Origin: Bacteroidaceae bacterium
GTDB taxonomy: Bacteria; Bacteroidota; Bacteroidia; Bacteroidales; Bacteroidaceae
Assembly: GCA_017468985.1 (NCBI GenBank)
Contig: JAFUHF010000054.1
Span: 1-64,000 of the forward strand
Direction: 5' to 3'
Length of the DNA stretch: 64,000 bases
The notes under the pieces are model-generated. The model did no database searches. It was given only the letters and a program-made list of their open reading frames with translations, and was not told where the DNA came from. Positions 25,637 through 33,110 of this stretch are shown here, in pieces. The position numbers were made by a program, and so were the translations under genes. Each line of letters opens with the position of its first letter. The stretch's first letter is position 1.

Positions 25637-27764
25637 CTTGATTTGATTTGAAATTGGTATTATTGTTATTAAACTTTTTTCCTTTACTGAATTTTATGTT
25701 GAAAGTGGCATAAACGGTACGCCCGGGCGAAGTGGTTCCCAGATGAAGCCCGTGGTAAGTGCGGTCGCAGTAGTTGAAGATATTGTCCACCCCTGCGTCG
25801 AGTGCATACGTGGTATGCTTGCCGCGGAGGAAGGTGTGCGAGGTGGTGAGTCGCCACAGCTGATAGCCCTTTCCGTTGCCGTTGATCTGATAATAACGCT
25901 TCGTGGACATCCGCCCGAAGAGCCCCACCCCGAGCTTGTAGGCTCGCGTAAAGGAGTGGTTCCAGTTCAGAAAGACATTGGCTTTATGGTGGGCCATGCC
26001 GTCAATGATCACTCGGCGCATCCGTTCATGATTGCTGTCATACTGCTCGGCCTCTGTGTCTAAATAGCTATATCCGCCGCCCATCGACCATTCGCCTACG
26101 GCATAGCGCGCAGTCACGTCCACCCCATAGGTTTTGGCTTGCTCCAGGTTTTTATACTGTCTCACCTTCACGGGGTCGTAGGTCACAATCAGATCGCCCG
26201 GAGCCGCCGTGGTAGGAATCGTTACGAGGGCTATCATGTCTCTTACCTTATTATAATAGGGGGTGGCCGAAATGGACAGCCTTCCCGTCCTGTACTCTCC
26301 GTTGAGCGAAAAATAGTCAGAGCGTTGCGGCTTCAGATCGGTGTTGCCCAGATAGAGATAGGTGCCGTTCATGTCGCGCACGTAGCGATAGTGAAGTTCT
26401 TTGGGCGTTGGCGTCTTGAATCCTTTGCTCCACGTGGTCCTTATCCGAAAATCGCCTAAGCTCAGCATGGCCGACAGTTTGGGCGTGAGCTTGGTGCCAA
26501 ACTGTTCGTTGCGTGTCAGGCGCATTCCTCCCGTGAGCTGCAGCCATTTCAGCTTGTTCCATTCGTCTTGGATGAAAAGCGCTTCCGTATTGTCCGTGGC
26601 CCTTCCGCCTGCCACTCTCATCGGAGCGTCCAGCCAGTCGTAGCGCCATTCAGCCCCTACGCTCAGGCGATTAAACTCGGGCAGCAGGAATACGCCCTTG
26701 AGATTGGCCATGGTGCGCTGCTGATCACTCTGCAAATCCTTTTGTCCTGGGAAATAGGGGAAATACGGTGTGAAACGTCCGTTTACGTAGCCGTCAACCA
26801 GCGTGGTGTCAGTGAAATTGTAGTAATAGGCATGGCGATTCCAGTCTACGTCAAGGGTTACGAAGTCATCCTTGTTGATCTTCCACTTTCCTCCTCCGCT
26901 CACCGAGGCATTTTGGTATTCCATGTCGTAGGTTTTCACGTCACTCTGTGCATACTTGCCGCTGGGGCGATAAATGCGCTTCCAGTACAGGCTTCCATCG
27001 GCATAGAGCTCCACCGCCGGGTTCAGGGCATAGGTCAGCCGCTCTGCCAGCTGGTAGTTAGTGTATCGGTTCACGGTCTTGTTCCTGCTGTCGGTAATGA
27101 GAAATTCCGTCTGCGACGGATCCTCCACCGATGTGTTTTGCCATCCGTCAGAGTGCTGCAGCTGAAACCTCGTGAGCGAGGCCCACTTGCCAAAGGAAAG
27201 TCCCACGCTGTTGTGCTGCCTCACGTCACCGTAACTGCCCACGCGCGTACTGTTATTCAGTAAGACGGCTTCAGTATGCTTCTTTGTAATGATGTTGATC
27301 ACTCCGGCAATGGCGTCACTGCCGTAGAGCGCAGAACTTGCACCCTTCACGATTTCGATACGGTCAATGTTCTGCGGATCTATCAGTCCCAGGTCGTTTT
27401 CACCACCGTTGTCGCCGTGAATGCGCTTTCCGTCAATGAGTATCAGGATGTAGCCGTTGCCCAGTCCGTTCATCTGAATGTGGCTACCCATGTCGTTCTC
27501 GCCAAAATCGATGCTGCTCGAAAGGCTACCCAAAATGTCTTCAATGCTTTGTCCGGCATATTGCCGCAACATCTTTCCGCTGATCACTTCGGTCTCTATC
27601 GGAGTGTTTTTCAGCGCATTCTGCGTTCCCGTGCCAGTCACTACCACGGTTTCCAGCAAACGCTCACGTCGCAGGCTGTCGGCCGCAGGGGTTTGGGCCC
27701 AAACTCCTGTGCTTGCCATCAGGGCCGTTGCGGCCCATGTCAGAACTACTCTCAACTTCATCAT
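25623..27764 (-). CDS. TonB-dependent outer-membrane receptor, first gene of the cobalamin operon
   Basis: I start it at the MMKLRVVLTW methionine (713 aa), which gives a normal signal peptide ending GVWAQ and has GAGGAAG upstream. The frame remains open 35 codons further. It has a TonB-box-like ETVVVTGTGT segment, a plug (ALYGSDAIAGVINIIT) and a beta-barrel. A barrel normally ends in an aromatic residue; here FNIKFSKGKKF is followed by a 15-residue Asn/acidic tail that overlaps cbiK by 14 nt. It is directly downstream of the cobalamin riboswitch, so a corrinoid-related ligand is likely. Confidence 0.92.
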   Translation of the reverse strand: MMKLRVVLTWAATALMASTGVWAQTPAADSLRRERLLETVVVTGTGTQNALKNTPIETEVISGKMLRQYAGQSIEDILGSLSSSIDFGENDMGSHIQMNGLGNGYILILIDGKRIHGDNGGENDLGLIDPQNIDRIEIVKGASSALYGSDAIAGVINIITKKHTEAVLLNNSTRVGSYGDVRQHNSVGLSFGKWASLTRFQLQHSDGWQNTSVEDPSQTEFLITDSRNKTVNRYTNYQLAERLTYALNPAVELYADGSLYWKRIYRPSGKYAQSDVKTYDMEYQNASVSGGGKWKINKDDFVTLDVDWNRHAYYYNFTDTTLVDGYVNGRFTPYFPYFPGQKDLQSDQQRTMANLKGVFLLPEFNRLSVGAEWRYDWLDAPMRVAGGRATDNTEALFIQDEWNKLKWLQLTGGMRLTRNEQFGTKLTPKLSAMLSLGDFRIRTTWSKGFKTPTPKELHYRYVRDMNGTYLYLGNTDLKPQRSDYFSLNGEYRTGRLSISATPYYNKVRDMIALVTIPTTAAPGDLIVTYDPVKVRQYKNLEQAKTYGVDVTARYAVGEWSMGGGYSYLDTEAEQYDSNHERMRRVIIDGMAHHKANVFLNWNHSFTRAYKLGVGLFGRMSTKRYYQINGNGKGYQLWRLTTSHTFLRGKHTTYALDAGVDNIFNYCDRTYHGLHLGTTSPGRTVYATFNIKFSKGKKFNNNNTNFKSNQDEED

Positions 27765-27792
27765 GGTTCTTCCTCGTGCATCGCCGAACCAT
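27763..27792 (-). promoter_or_regulatory. Start-codon hairpin that can hide the ribosome-binding site
   Basis: Arms ATGGTTC (27786-27792 on the minus reading) and GAACCAT (27763-27769) form a perfect 7-bp stem. The 16-nt loop holds the Shine-Dalgarno-like GAGGAAG, and the start codon overlaps the 3' arm. It is a plausible expression platform for the riboswitch about 120 nt upstream. Confidence 0.55.
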
Positions 27793-27915
27793 AATGCCTG
27801 AGTCCGTTCAGCCTCTGCGGAAGCAATACTCCTCGCAGTCTGGCTTTGGAAAATCCAAGTCTTTAGCACAGCTCCTTGCCTTTATTCCTGAAAGCTTTGA
27901 GCCACTTATGGTTCG

Positions 27916-28080
27916 CAAAGGCAGGTCTTCTGGCTATCCCCTCGTGCTTAGCCTTCCCACGAACTTCGCAGTGGCACTCTTTAAGCAACGAATAAAAGGG
28001 GGTTACAGCTGCAGGTACAGCTCCGGATTTTCACCGGATTCCCTTTAATCAGCCCCAAACGGTCGGGGCCGAAACCTTTT
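27916..28080 (-). promoter_or_regulatory. Cobalamin riboswitch
   Basis: Read on the minus strand, the element holds the conserved core of the adenosylcobalamin aptamer: GGGAATCCGGTGAAAATCC, GAGCTGTACCTGCAGCTGTAA, and the 3' partner AGCCAGAAGACCTGCC that closes the P1/B12-box region. It lies between a strong promoter and the first TonB receptor of the cobalamin operon. High cobalamin should repress the whole 11.6-kb operon. Boundaries are approximate. Confidence 0.95.
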
Positions 28081-28087
28081 CGCGCTG

Positions 28088-28117
28088 CAAAATTACAATA
28101 ATATGACCATTATGCAA
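28088..28117 (-). promoter_or_regulatory. Promoter of the cobalamin operon
   Basis: The minus strand shows a -33 TTG (28115-28117), a 19-nt spacer and a -7 TAATTTTG (28088-28095). Transcription would begin just before the riboswitch. Confidence 0.85.
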
Positions 28118-28233
28118 AACTTTTACAGGAAATTTCTCCTCACGGTTTATTCGAACAAAATTTCTTGTAAAACCTAAGGTATAAACGAGCGATAAGAGAA
28201 GTAGATCGGCCTTTTTCCCCTTCAGAATAATGT

Positions 28234-29766
28234 TTATGCTGTTGCGAGAAAGCGATTGATCGTAGAATTGATTTTTGAAATTTCCCGACGCTCGTAGTAT
28301 GCAAGTATCTGCTTTGCTTCTGATGCTGGAAGGGCATTGAGGTTAGGTAATCGTAATTTTCTCAAATGCTGACTCTGCCATCTCGAAAAACCACCGTTCA
28401 TCTGGTTAGAAACAGCAGCCAGTTGGTTCCTTACGAAGTCTGACATCAGGAATGCTGCAAGAAGACGGAGCTGATCGGAAGTACTACCTATTATATAATA
28501 TATATTGTGCAATGGGTAGAACGTACCTTCGTCAACAAACACAAAAGTATTTCCCGACATGTCTGGTAAAAGTATTTTGGGCTGTGAAAGAAGGCTTGGA
28601 CTGATTCGGTCAATTGTTTTATACCAGCGCGAAGGCGATTTCTTGGCAATGTGTCGTGCAGCGAGGCGCTCCCTATGGCGTTCCAGATATGCATTGGCGC
28701 GCGGATAGTCGGAAAGGTTCACTAAGCTGCCGTCCCGATTGTAGGGATTGAGCAAATATTCTCCTTGCCATTGAAAACGGTTACCTCGCAGGTCTCGGGC
28801 ATTGATGCCAGGCATGATCAATTCGGATTCCACCTTCTGCGGAAGATCGCGCGAGATGAAGATGGCATCTGCTCCTGTAGCCACGCCTATTCCAATCTTG
28901 AAACCCTGCTGTTCGATGGTCATAAACGATGGACGATCCGGCAACGTACTAAAAGCTACGGTCCAATCCCCGTCTTTAGGCATGACTCGCTGCGATGTCC
29001 GAGTGTGAACAAGTGCTTCTACTCGGCCACATTCTGCATAACCAAATCTTTCGGAACGTCCACCGGCAGACATCACGGTAATCGCCGGATAGGCAAGCAC
29101 ATCTTCCTGGAATGCGTCTGAATGCTCAAGGTTGATGATGGTCCGCAATTGGTATTGGGTGGCTATCAGGTGTCGGAGTTTCTTTCCGTATTCGTTTTTA
29201 AACCAACGATTGGAACAAATGAAGCAGTGCACACCGTCTGGAGCGAGTGCCGCAAGTGTTTTTTCGAAGAATGGAACGTAGAGGTCGGAACGATAATGGA
29301 ACGTGGAGAATGCAGAGCGGCAAAAGTCAATCATCTCCTTGGGAATATTCTCGTAACGGACGTATGGGGGATTGCCCACCACTATGTCGGTTTCTTCCCT
29401 TTCGGTCTTCAAAAAGTCTGCCACCCTGATGGCTTCAACCGAAGCAATTCCCAACTGGCCCACGCGATTCCTGCACCGCTCAATTTTCTTTGCATCAATG
29501 TCATAGGCTCTGACGTTGCGCAGAAATGCCTCATTGACATCGAAATGGAAATGGCTGGCCGAAAGCTGGAGCCGTCGTGCTATCTCCACGACAAATTCTC
29601 CCTCTCCACACGATGGCTCAAGAATCCTGACGCCGCTCAGGTTTTGGTCTGCGGTATAGCCTACTTCGTCAAGCATATAGCGAACCACTTCCGGCGACGT
29701 GCACACATCGCCATGCTGTCCGCCATTCGAACGAAGACCAAAGAGAATCGAACTATTTGAACTCAT
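28234..29766 (-). CDS. Type II N6-adenine DNA methyltransferase (XhoI/PaeR7I-type system)
   Basis: The 510-aa protein has SAM-binding motif I (RILEPSCGEGEFVVEIARR, ~48-66) followed by the catalytic NPPYVRY motif (~135) in the motif order of gamma-class adenine methylases. The C-terminal half should hold the target-recognition domain. It would protect the recognition site of the endonuclease encoded just upstream, whose gene overlaps it by 14 nt. Composition is more AT-rich than the flanking cobalamin genes, in keeping with horizontal transfer. Confidence 0.93.
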   Translation of the reverse strand: MSSNSSILFGLRSNGGQHGDVCTSPEVVRYMLDEVGYTADQNLSGVRILEPSCGEGEFVVEIARRLQLSASHFHFDVNEAFLRNVRAYDIDAKKIERCRNRVGQLGIASVEAIRVADFLKTEREETDIVVGNPPYVRYENIPKEMIDFCRSAFSTFHYRSDLYVPFFEKTLAALAPDGVHCFICSNRWFKNEYGKKLRHLIATQYQLRTIINLEHSDAFQEDVLAYPAITVMSAGGRSERFGYAECGRVEALVHTRTSQRVMPKDGDWTVAFSTLPDRPSFMTIEQQGFKIGIGVATGADAIFISRDLPQKVESELIMPGINARDLRGNRFQWQGEYLLNPYNRDGSLVNLSDYPRANAYLERHRERLAARHIAKKSPSRWYKTIDRISPSLLSQPKILLPDMSGNTFVFVDEGTFYPLHNIYYIIGSTSDQLRLLAAFLMSDFVRNQLAAVSNQMNGGFSRWQSQHLRKLRLPNLNALPASEAKQILAYYERREISKINSTINRFLATA

Positions 29767-30475
29767 CCGACATTCCGGTTAAGTAGCTGGAAAATGAACT
29801 TAGGAAGCGTCCAATGGAAATATCCTCAGTCATACTGCCATATGTTTCTGCATCACTTGTCCATAGCAGGGCCGCTGACGTATAGTGACGCTCGCGAATG
29901 AGTTTCTGGCAAAGAATGCGGTACCGGTCAAGATAGCAAGTGCCATTAAACTCCGAACGAACAGGAAAATGTGGTTCATGGTTACGTACAGGCCGTTCCG
30001 AAGCCTTATCGCGGCCTACGACCATCAGCCATCCCACCCAGGGAGCTTGCTGACAGGGAAACTGCCCCTCGCGAAAGGCCGTCCACAAGTCAACGGCCGA
30101 ACCAATGGCTTCTTCGGCCCGATTGTTGAAGTTATTGGCATATGACCCCACTTGTGACTTCAGTTCTATGGCAGCAAGGAGCTTGCCTGAAGGCGAAATG
30201 ATGAGCATATCCCAGTCTTTGGACGAGCGGAAGTAGCCCGGCAGATAATTCTTGTCCGTAATGATGGAATCAGAAGGAACACCGGCGTTGACGGCAACTT
30301 TTTTCAGTAGCTCTATGAAACCGTCCATCTGCTTTCCGCCCACAACTGCTCCACGATTGGACAGGTCGCTGCTGTCGGAAAGCTGTCGTTGCTTGGTACT
30401 CCAAAAGTATCTGACAGCCTGAGCCGTCAATGCGGAGTAATGCTTACCATTTATGTTGATGTCGTCTGTAGCCAT
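29753..30475 (-). CDS. XhoI/PaeR7I-family type II restriction endonuclease
   Basis: The 240-aa protein contains the family signature KDWDMLIISPSGKLLAAIEL, with the PD-(D/E)xK-like acidic and Lys residues of IELKSQVGSYANNFNNRAEE (~105-122) and DLWTAFREGQF. Members cut CTCGAG. The length matches PaeR7I (~246 aa). It precedes and overlaps the methyltransferase, so the endonuclease is translated first from the same message. I see no controller gene. A -7 box lies 29 nt upstream. Confidence 0.92.
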   Translation of the reverse strand: MATDDININGKHYSALTAQAVRYFWSTKQRQLSDSSDLSNRGAVVGGKQMDGFIELLKKVAVNAGVPSDSIITDKNYLPGYFRSSKDWDMLIISPSGKLLAAIELKSQVGSYANNFNNRAEEAIGSAVDLWTAFREGQFPCQQAPWVGWLMVVGRDKASERPVRNHEPHFPVRSEFNGTCYLDRYRILCQKLIRERHYTSAALLWTSDAETYGSMTEDISIGRFLSSFSSYLTGMSDEFK

Positions 30476-30503
30476 ACACCTTTGCCTCTGTTATTCTTCG
30501 ATG

Positions 30504-30511
30504 CAAAAGTA
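30504..30511 (-). promoter_or_regulatory. -7 element of the restriction-modification operon
   Basis: TACTTTTG on the minus strand, 29 nt before the endonuclease start, matches TAnnTTTG. Confidence 0.6.
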
Positions 30512-30588
30512 ATAATAATATCTGAGAAAAACGGTACTTTCCACCCCATCTTCGCCCACCCTCAAATGGCCGACTCTTTTACTCCGTT

Positions 30589-30611
30589 CGTAACGTAAAT
30601 ACTTCGTTACG
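30589..30611. promoter_or_regulatory. Inverted repeat between the restriction system and the exported-protein gene
   Basis: Perfect arms CGTAACG (30589-30595) and CGTTACG (30605-30611) are separated by 9 nt. The centre-to-centre distance of 16 nt would suit a dimeric repressor. It lies in the divergent intergenic region, 93 nt before the exported-protein ATG. Confidence 0.45.
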
Positions 30612-30703
30612 CCATAAATCGAGGCTTCCGGATTTAACCTCATCCCCTTTTGGCATGTCAAAAAGACTATTTTTTTATCCATTCATCTTAAAAACATTCC
30701 TAA

Positions 30704-31428
30704 ATGAAGCATCCATTTACCCTTACCCTGGCCCTCCTGCTTGCTGCCTGTGGCAGTTATGCATCGGCAAACTGGACCATTCAGTGCGTAAGCGGTCATC
30801 CGCTCATTCCCAAGAACGGCCAAATGCTCAACACGCAGACCAGCCTCGATCACCTTACGCAAAAATTCCCGACACTTTCCGCGTGGTGGTCAACCCGGGA
30901 GAACTCACCGTGAACGCAGTCATTCTGACCTTCAGCAGTGCGCTGGGCAAAACCGTATCGGGGGCTTACCGCACCACGCTGACAACCGGCGAAGACAACC
31001 TCATCGAAATACCCGTAGCTTCCATCAGCAGCCTCGACAAACGCGAAAAATGCCCCCTCACCTTCAAGGGCATCAATCTGAATACAGGGAAAATCACCGA
31101 CGGCACCGCCTACCACCTCAGCGTCAAGCTGATTGAGGCCATCTATTCGGCCATTGAGGCCAATGTGGACGGCATTGCTCCTGTACTGGCCAGTCAGGGC
31201 GAAGTGACCAAGCTCAAGATGAGCGGCCAGCAACTGCTGCTCTCCGCTCCGGCAGCCGGACCTACCGACATTCAGGTTTACAGCCCTTGCGGCCAGCTTG
31301 TCACGGTGATCCACGCGGTTCAGGGAGCTACCACAGTAGTTTTTCCCTCGGCCATCAGGCCCGGCATCTATCTGCTGCGCACCAGCAACGCTTCTGCAAG
31401 CGCAGGCACCAAACTGCTCGTTCCCTAA
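30704..31428 (+). pseudogene. Exported protein with T9SS-like C-terminal domain, broken by a frameshift
   Basis: The start ATG gives a signal peptide (MKHPFTLTLALLLAACGSYA), but this frame stops at 30913. The other frame is open from before ~30855 to 31428 and reads KIPDTFRVVVNPGELTVNAV onward, ending with a domain like type IX secretion sorting domains (DIQVYSPCGQLVTVI ... GIYLLRTSNASASAGTKLLV). The frames meet at a run of five A (CAAAAATTCCC near 30860). One extra A would give an intact 241-aa protein; the 725-nt span is one short of a multiple of three. It may be a recent mutation, a phase-variable tract, -1 slippage or a sequencing error. Function unknown. Confidence 0.72.
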
Positions 31429-31460
31429 CCGTTTCCTCGCGAAGCAGCCCGTCTCCCTGA

Positions 31461-31495
31461 AGGAGGAAAGACTTCTCCCTGTGGCCTTTCCTCCT
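31461..31495 (+). terminator. Hairpin downstream of the frameshifted gene
   Basis: A perfect 10-bp stem, AGGAGGAAAG (31461-31470) with CTTTCCTCCT (31486-31495), and a 15-nt loop, 33 nt past the stop codon. There is no clean T-run, so termination efficiency is uncertain. Confidence 0.5.
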
Positions 31496-31607
31496 AACCT
31501 TATTATATAAGGGCGTAGAAAAGGCGGACAAGATAAATCCCGAGGACATCCGCGCTTTCCGCTTTCGGCCAAAAGATTTCTCCCAGGGATTCTTGCTTTC
31601 CAAAACC

Positions 31608-31817
31608 AGTCTGGCCAAATTGCCAAGGAAAAACGGGCTGAGCACTTCGGGAATGTTAAAATCGCCATGGCAAAATTCACCGCGCCGACCTGGAATGTTA
31701 AAATCACCATGGCAAAATTAACGGGGCCAATTTGGAATGTTAAAATCGCCACGGCAAAATTTTCCGCGCCAACTTGGAATGCCCATTTCCCCAAGGCAAA
31801 AAATCATGTCCGCTTTT
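31608..31817. repeat. 42-bp tandem repeat, three good and two decayed copies
   Basis: Units begin at 31650, 31692 and 31734, exactly 42 bp apart, with consensus GGAATGTTAAAATCGCCATG then GCAAAATT and a variable GC-rich end. A decayed copy starts at 31776 and a weaker one at 31608. Being 14 codons long, the unit stays open on both strands: plus NVKIAMAKFTAPTW, minus NFAMAILTFQVGAV. The core GCCATGGC is palindromic. There are no spacers, so it is not CRISPR. I do not know its name or role. Confidence 0.85.
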
Positions 31818-32073
31818 GCTTTGTTAAAAACCCCTCGTCAAAACAGCCTGAGCCGTCTGGATAAATCAGAAATCCGCAAGCTAAAACCAAGGATCTAACC
31901 GAAAATGTTAAAATCAGGAGATAATTGCGAAAATCGCAACTTTCCTCCTCTCAGGATGCGAGCCCTCAGGTTTGGCAATGCCACATGTCAGAAATCCCCC
32001 TGCCTACGGGCCTAATCGGATTTCGGGAAAGAAAAAAAGCCAGAGAAACCGCTCTCCATTGGATATATATTCG

Positions 32074-32081
32074 TACTTTTG
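32074..32081 (+). promoter_or_regulatory. -7 element of fabD
   Basis: TACTTTTG, 24 nt before the fabD ATG, followed by the GCAGCCC that often trails such boxes in this window. Confidence 0.65.
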
Positions 32082-32105
32082 CAGCCCAAACAATTAGTAA
32101 AAATA

Positions 32106-32999
32106 ATGAAAGCTGTAGTTTTTCCCGGTCAGGGAGCCCAGTTCGTAGGAATGGGCAAAGACTTGTATGAGAACCATGCTTTGGCAAAAGAACTTTTTGA
32201 AAAAGCAAACGACATTCTTGGATATCGCATCACCGACATCATGTTTTCCGGCACCGACGAGGAGTTGAAGCAAACGAAAGTCACTCAGCCGGCCGTATTT
32301 CTGCATTCCGTAATCAAAGCCCTCTGCACCCCCGAGCTGCAGCCCGAAATGGTAGGCGGCCACTCCCTGGGAGAGTTTTCGGCTTTGGTAGCCGCAGGTG
32401 CGCTGAGCTTCGAAGACGGTCTGAAACTGGTATACGCACGTGCCATGGCCATGCAGAAGGCGTGCGAAGTGAAACCCTCAACGATGGCAGCCATCATCGG
32501 CCTGCCCGACGAGAAGGTGGAAGAAGTTTGCCAGGAAGTGAGCGGTGAAAATGGCATCGTGGTTCCGGCCAACTACAACTGCCCCGGTCAGTTGGTAATC
32601 AGCGGCGACATTGAGGCCGTAAACGCAGCATGCGAAAAGCTGAAAGAAGCCGGCGCAAAGCGCGCACTGGTGCTCAAGGTGGGTGGCGCATTCCATTCGC
32701 CCCTGATGCAGCCGGCCAAGGACGAGCTCGAAGAGGCCATCAAGAACACCGAATTCAAAGCCCCCAAGTGTCCCGTTTACCAGAACGTAGACGGCAAGGC
32801 TCACACTGACGCAGCCGACATCAAGCAAAATCTCATTGCACAGCTCACCTCGCCCGTTCGCTGGACGGTGGAAGTAAGCAGCATGGTGGCCGACGGTGCA
32901 ACCGATTTCACAGAATGTGGCCCGGGCAAGGCCTTGCAGGGCATGATTGTCAAGATTTGCAAGGGCAACGAAGCCGTAACCATCAGCGGAATAGAGTAA
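32106..32999 (+). CDS. fabD: Malonyl-CoA:ACP transacylase
   Basis: FabD loads malonyl groups onto acyl carrier protein for fatty-acid elongation. The chosen ATG gives MKAVVFPGQGAQFVGMGKDL (297 aa). The catalytic serine is in GGHSLGEFSA (~residue 90), and the family's histidine is in GGAFHSPLM (~200). It is monocistronic, with a -7 box upstream and a strong terminator downstream. Confidence 0.97.
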   Translation: MKAVVFPGQGAQFVGMGKDLYENHALAKELFEKANDILGYRITDIMFSGTDEELKQTKVTQPAVFLHSVIKALCTPELQPEMVGGHSLGEFSALVAAGALSFEDGLKLVYARAMAMQKACEVKPSTMAAIIGLPDEKVEEVCQEVSGENGIVVPANYNCPGQLVISGDIEAVNAACEKLKEAGAKRALVLKVGGAFHSPLMQPAKDELEEAIKNTEFKAPKCPVYQNVDGKAHTDAADIKQNLIAQLTSPVRWTVEVSSMVADGATDFTECGPGKALQGMIVKICKGNEAVTISGIE

Positions 33000-33032
33000 A
33001 CCTCAGGTTAGACAAAATATTTCCCTCATGAC

Positions 33033-33079
33033 AAAAAGTGGAGATGCACAGGCTTCGGTCTGTGCTCTCCGCATTTTTA
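33033..33079 (+). terminator. Intrinsic terminator after fabD
   Basis: Arms GGAGA-T-GCACAG (33040-33051) and CTGTGC-TCTCC (33060-33070) pair with one bulged T and an 8-nt GC-rich loop. Flanking AAAAA and TTTTT runs complete a bidirectional-looking terminator 34 nt past the stop. Confidence 0.85.
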
Positions 33080-33110
33080 ATTTTTACTCCAACGACTTTT
33101 CTTTCCCGTC

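Larger units (their letters stand above)
31429..32105. other. 677-bp gene-free region with a 42-bp tandem repeat
   Basis: No convincing gene lies here. It holds the hairpin at 31461-31495, the 42-bp tandem repeat at ~31608-31817 and the fabD promoter at 32074-32081. Short open frames in the repeat are repetitive 14-residue translations without start signals. Confidence 0.8.

Noticed and set aside
28140..28337. 65-codon minus-strand open frame after the methylase
   Set aside because: Overlaps the methylase end in another frame and has no features of a real gene.
28234..30475. Integrated mobile element carrying the restriction system
   Set aside because: I found no integrase, transposase, tRNA boundary or flanking direct repeats; only composition hints at transfer.
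30850..31794. 314-codon minus-strand open frame across the 42-bp repeat and the broken gene
   Set aside because: It has no signal or domain and is antisense to the T9SS-like body. The N-terminal 14-residue repeat is just a translation of the DNA repeat, so I report the repeat, not a protein.
31608..31817. CRISPR array
   Set aside because: Units are directly adjacent with no unique spacers, and no cas gene is in the window.
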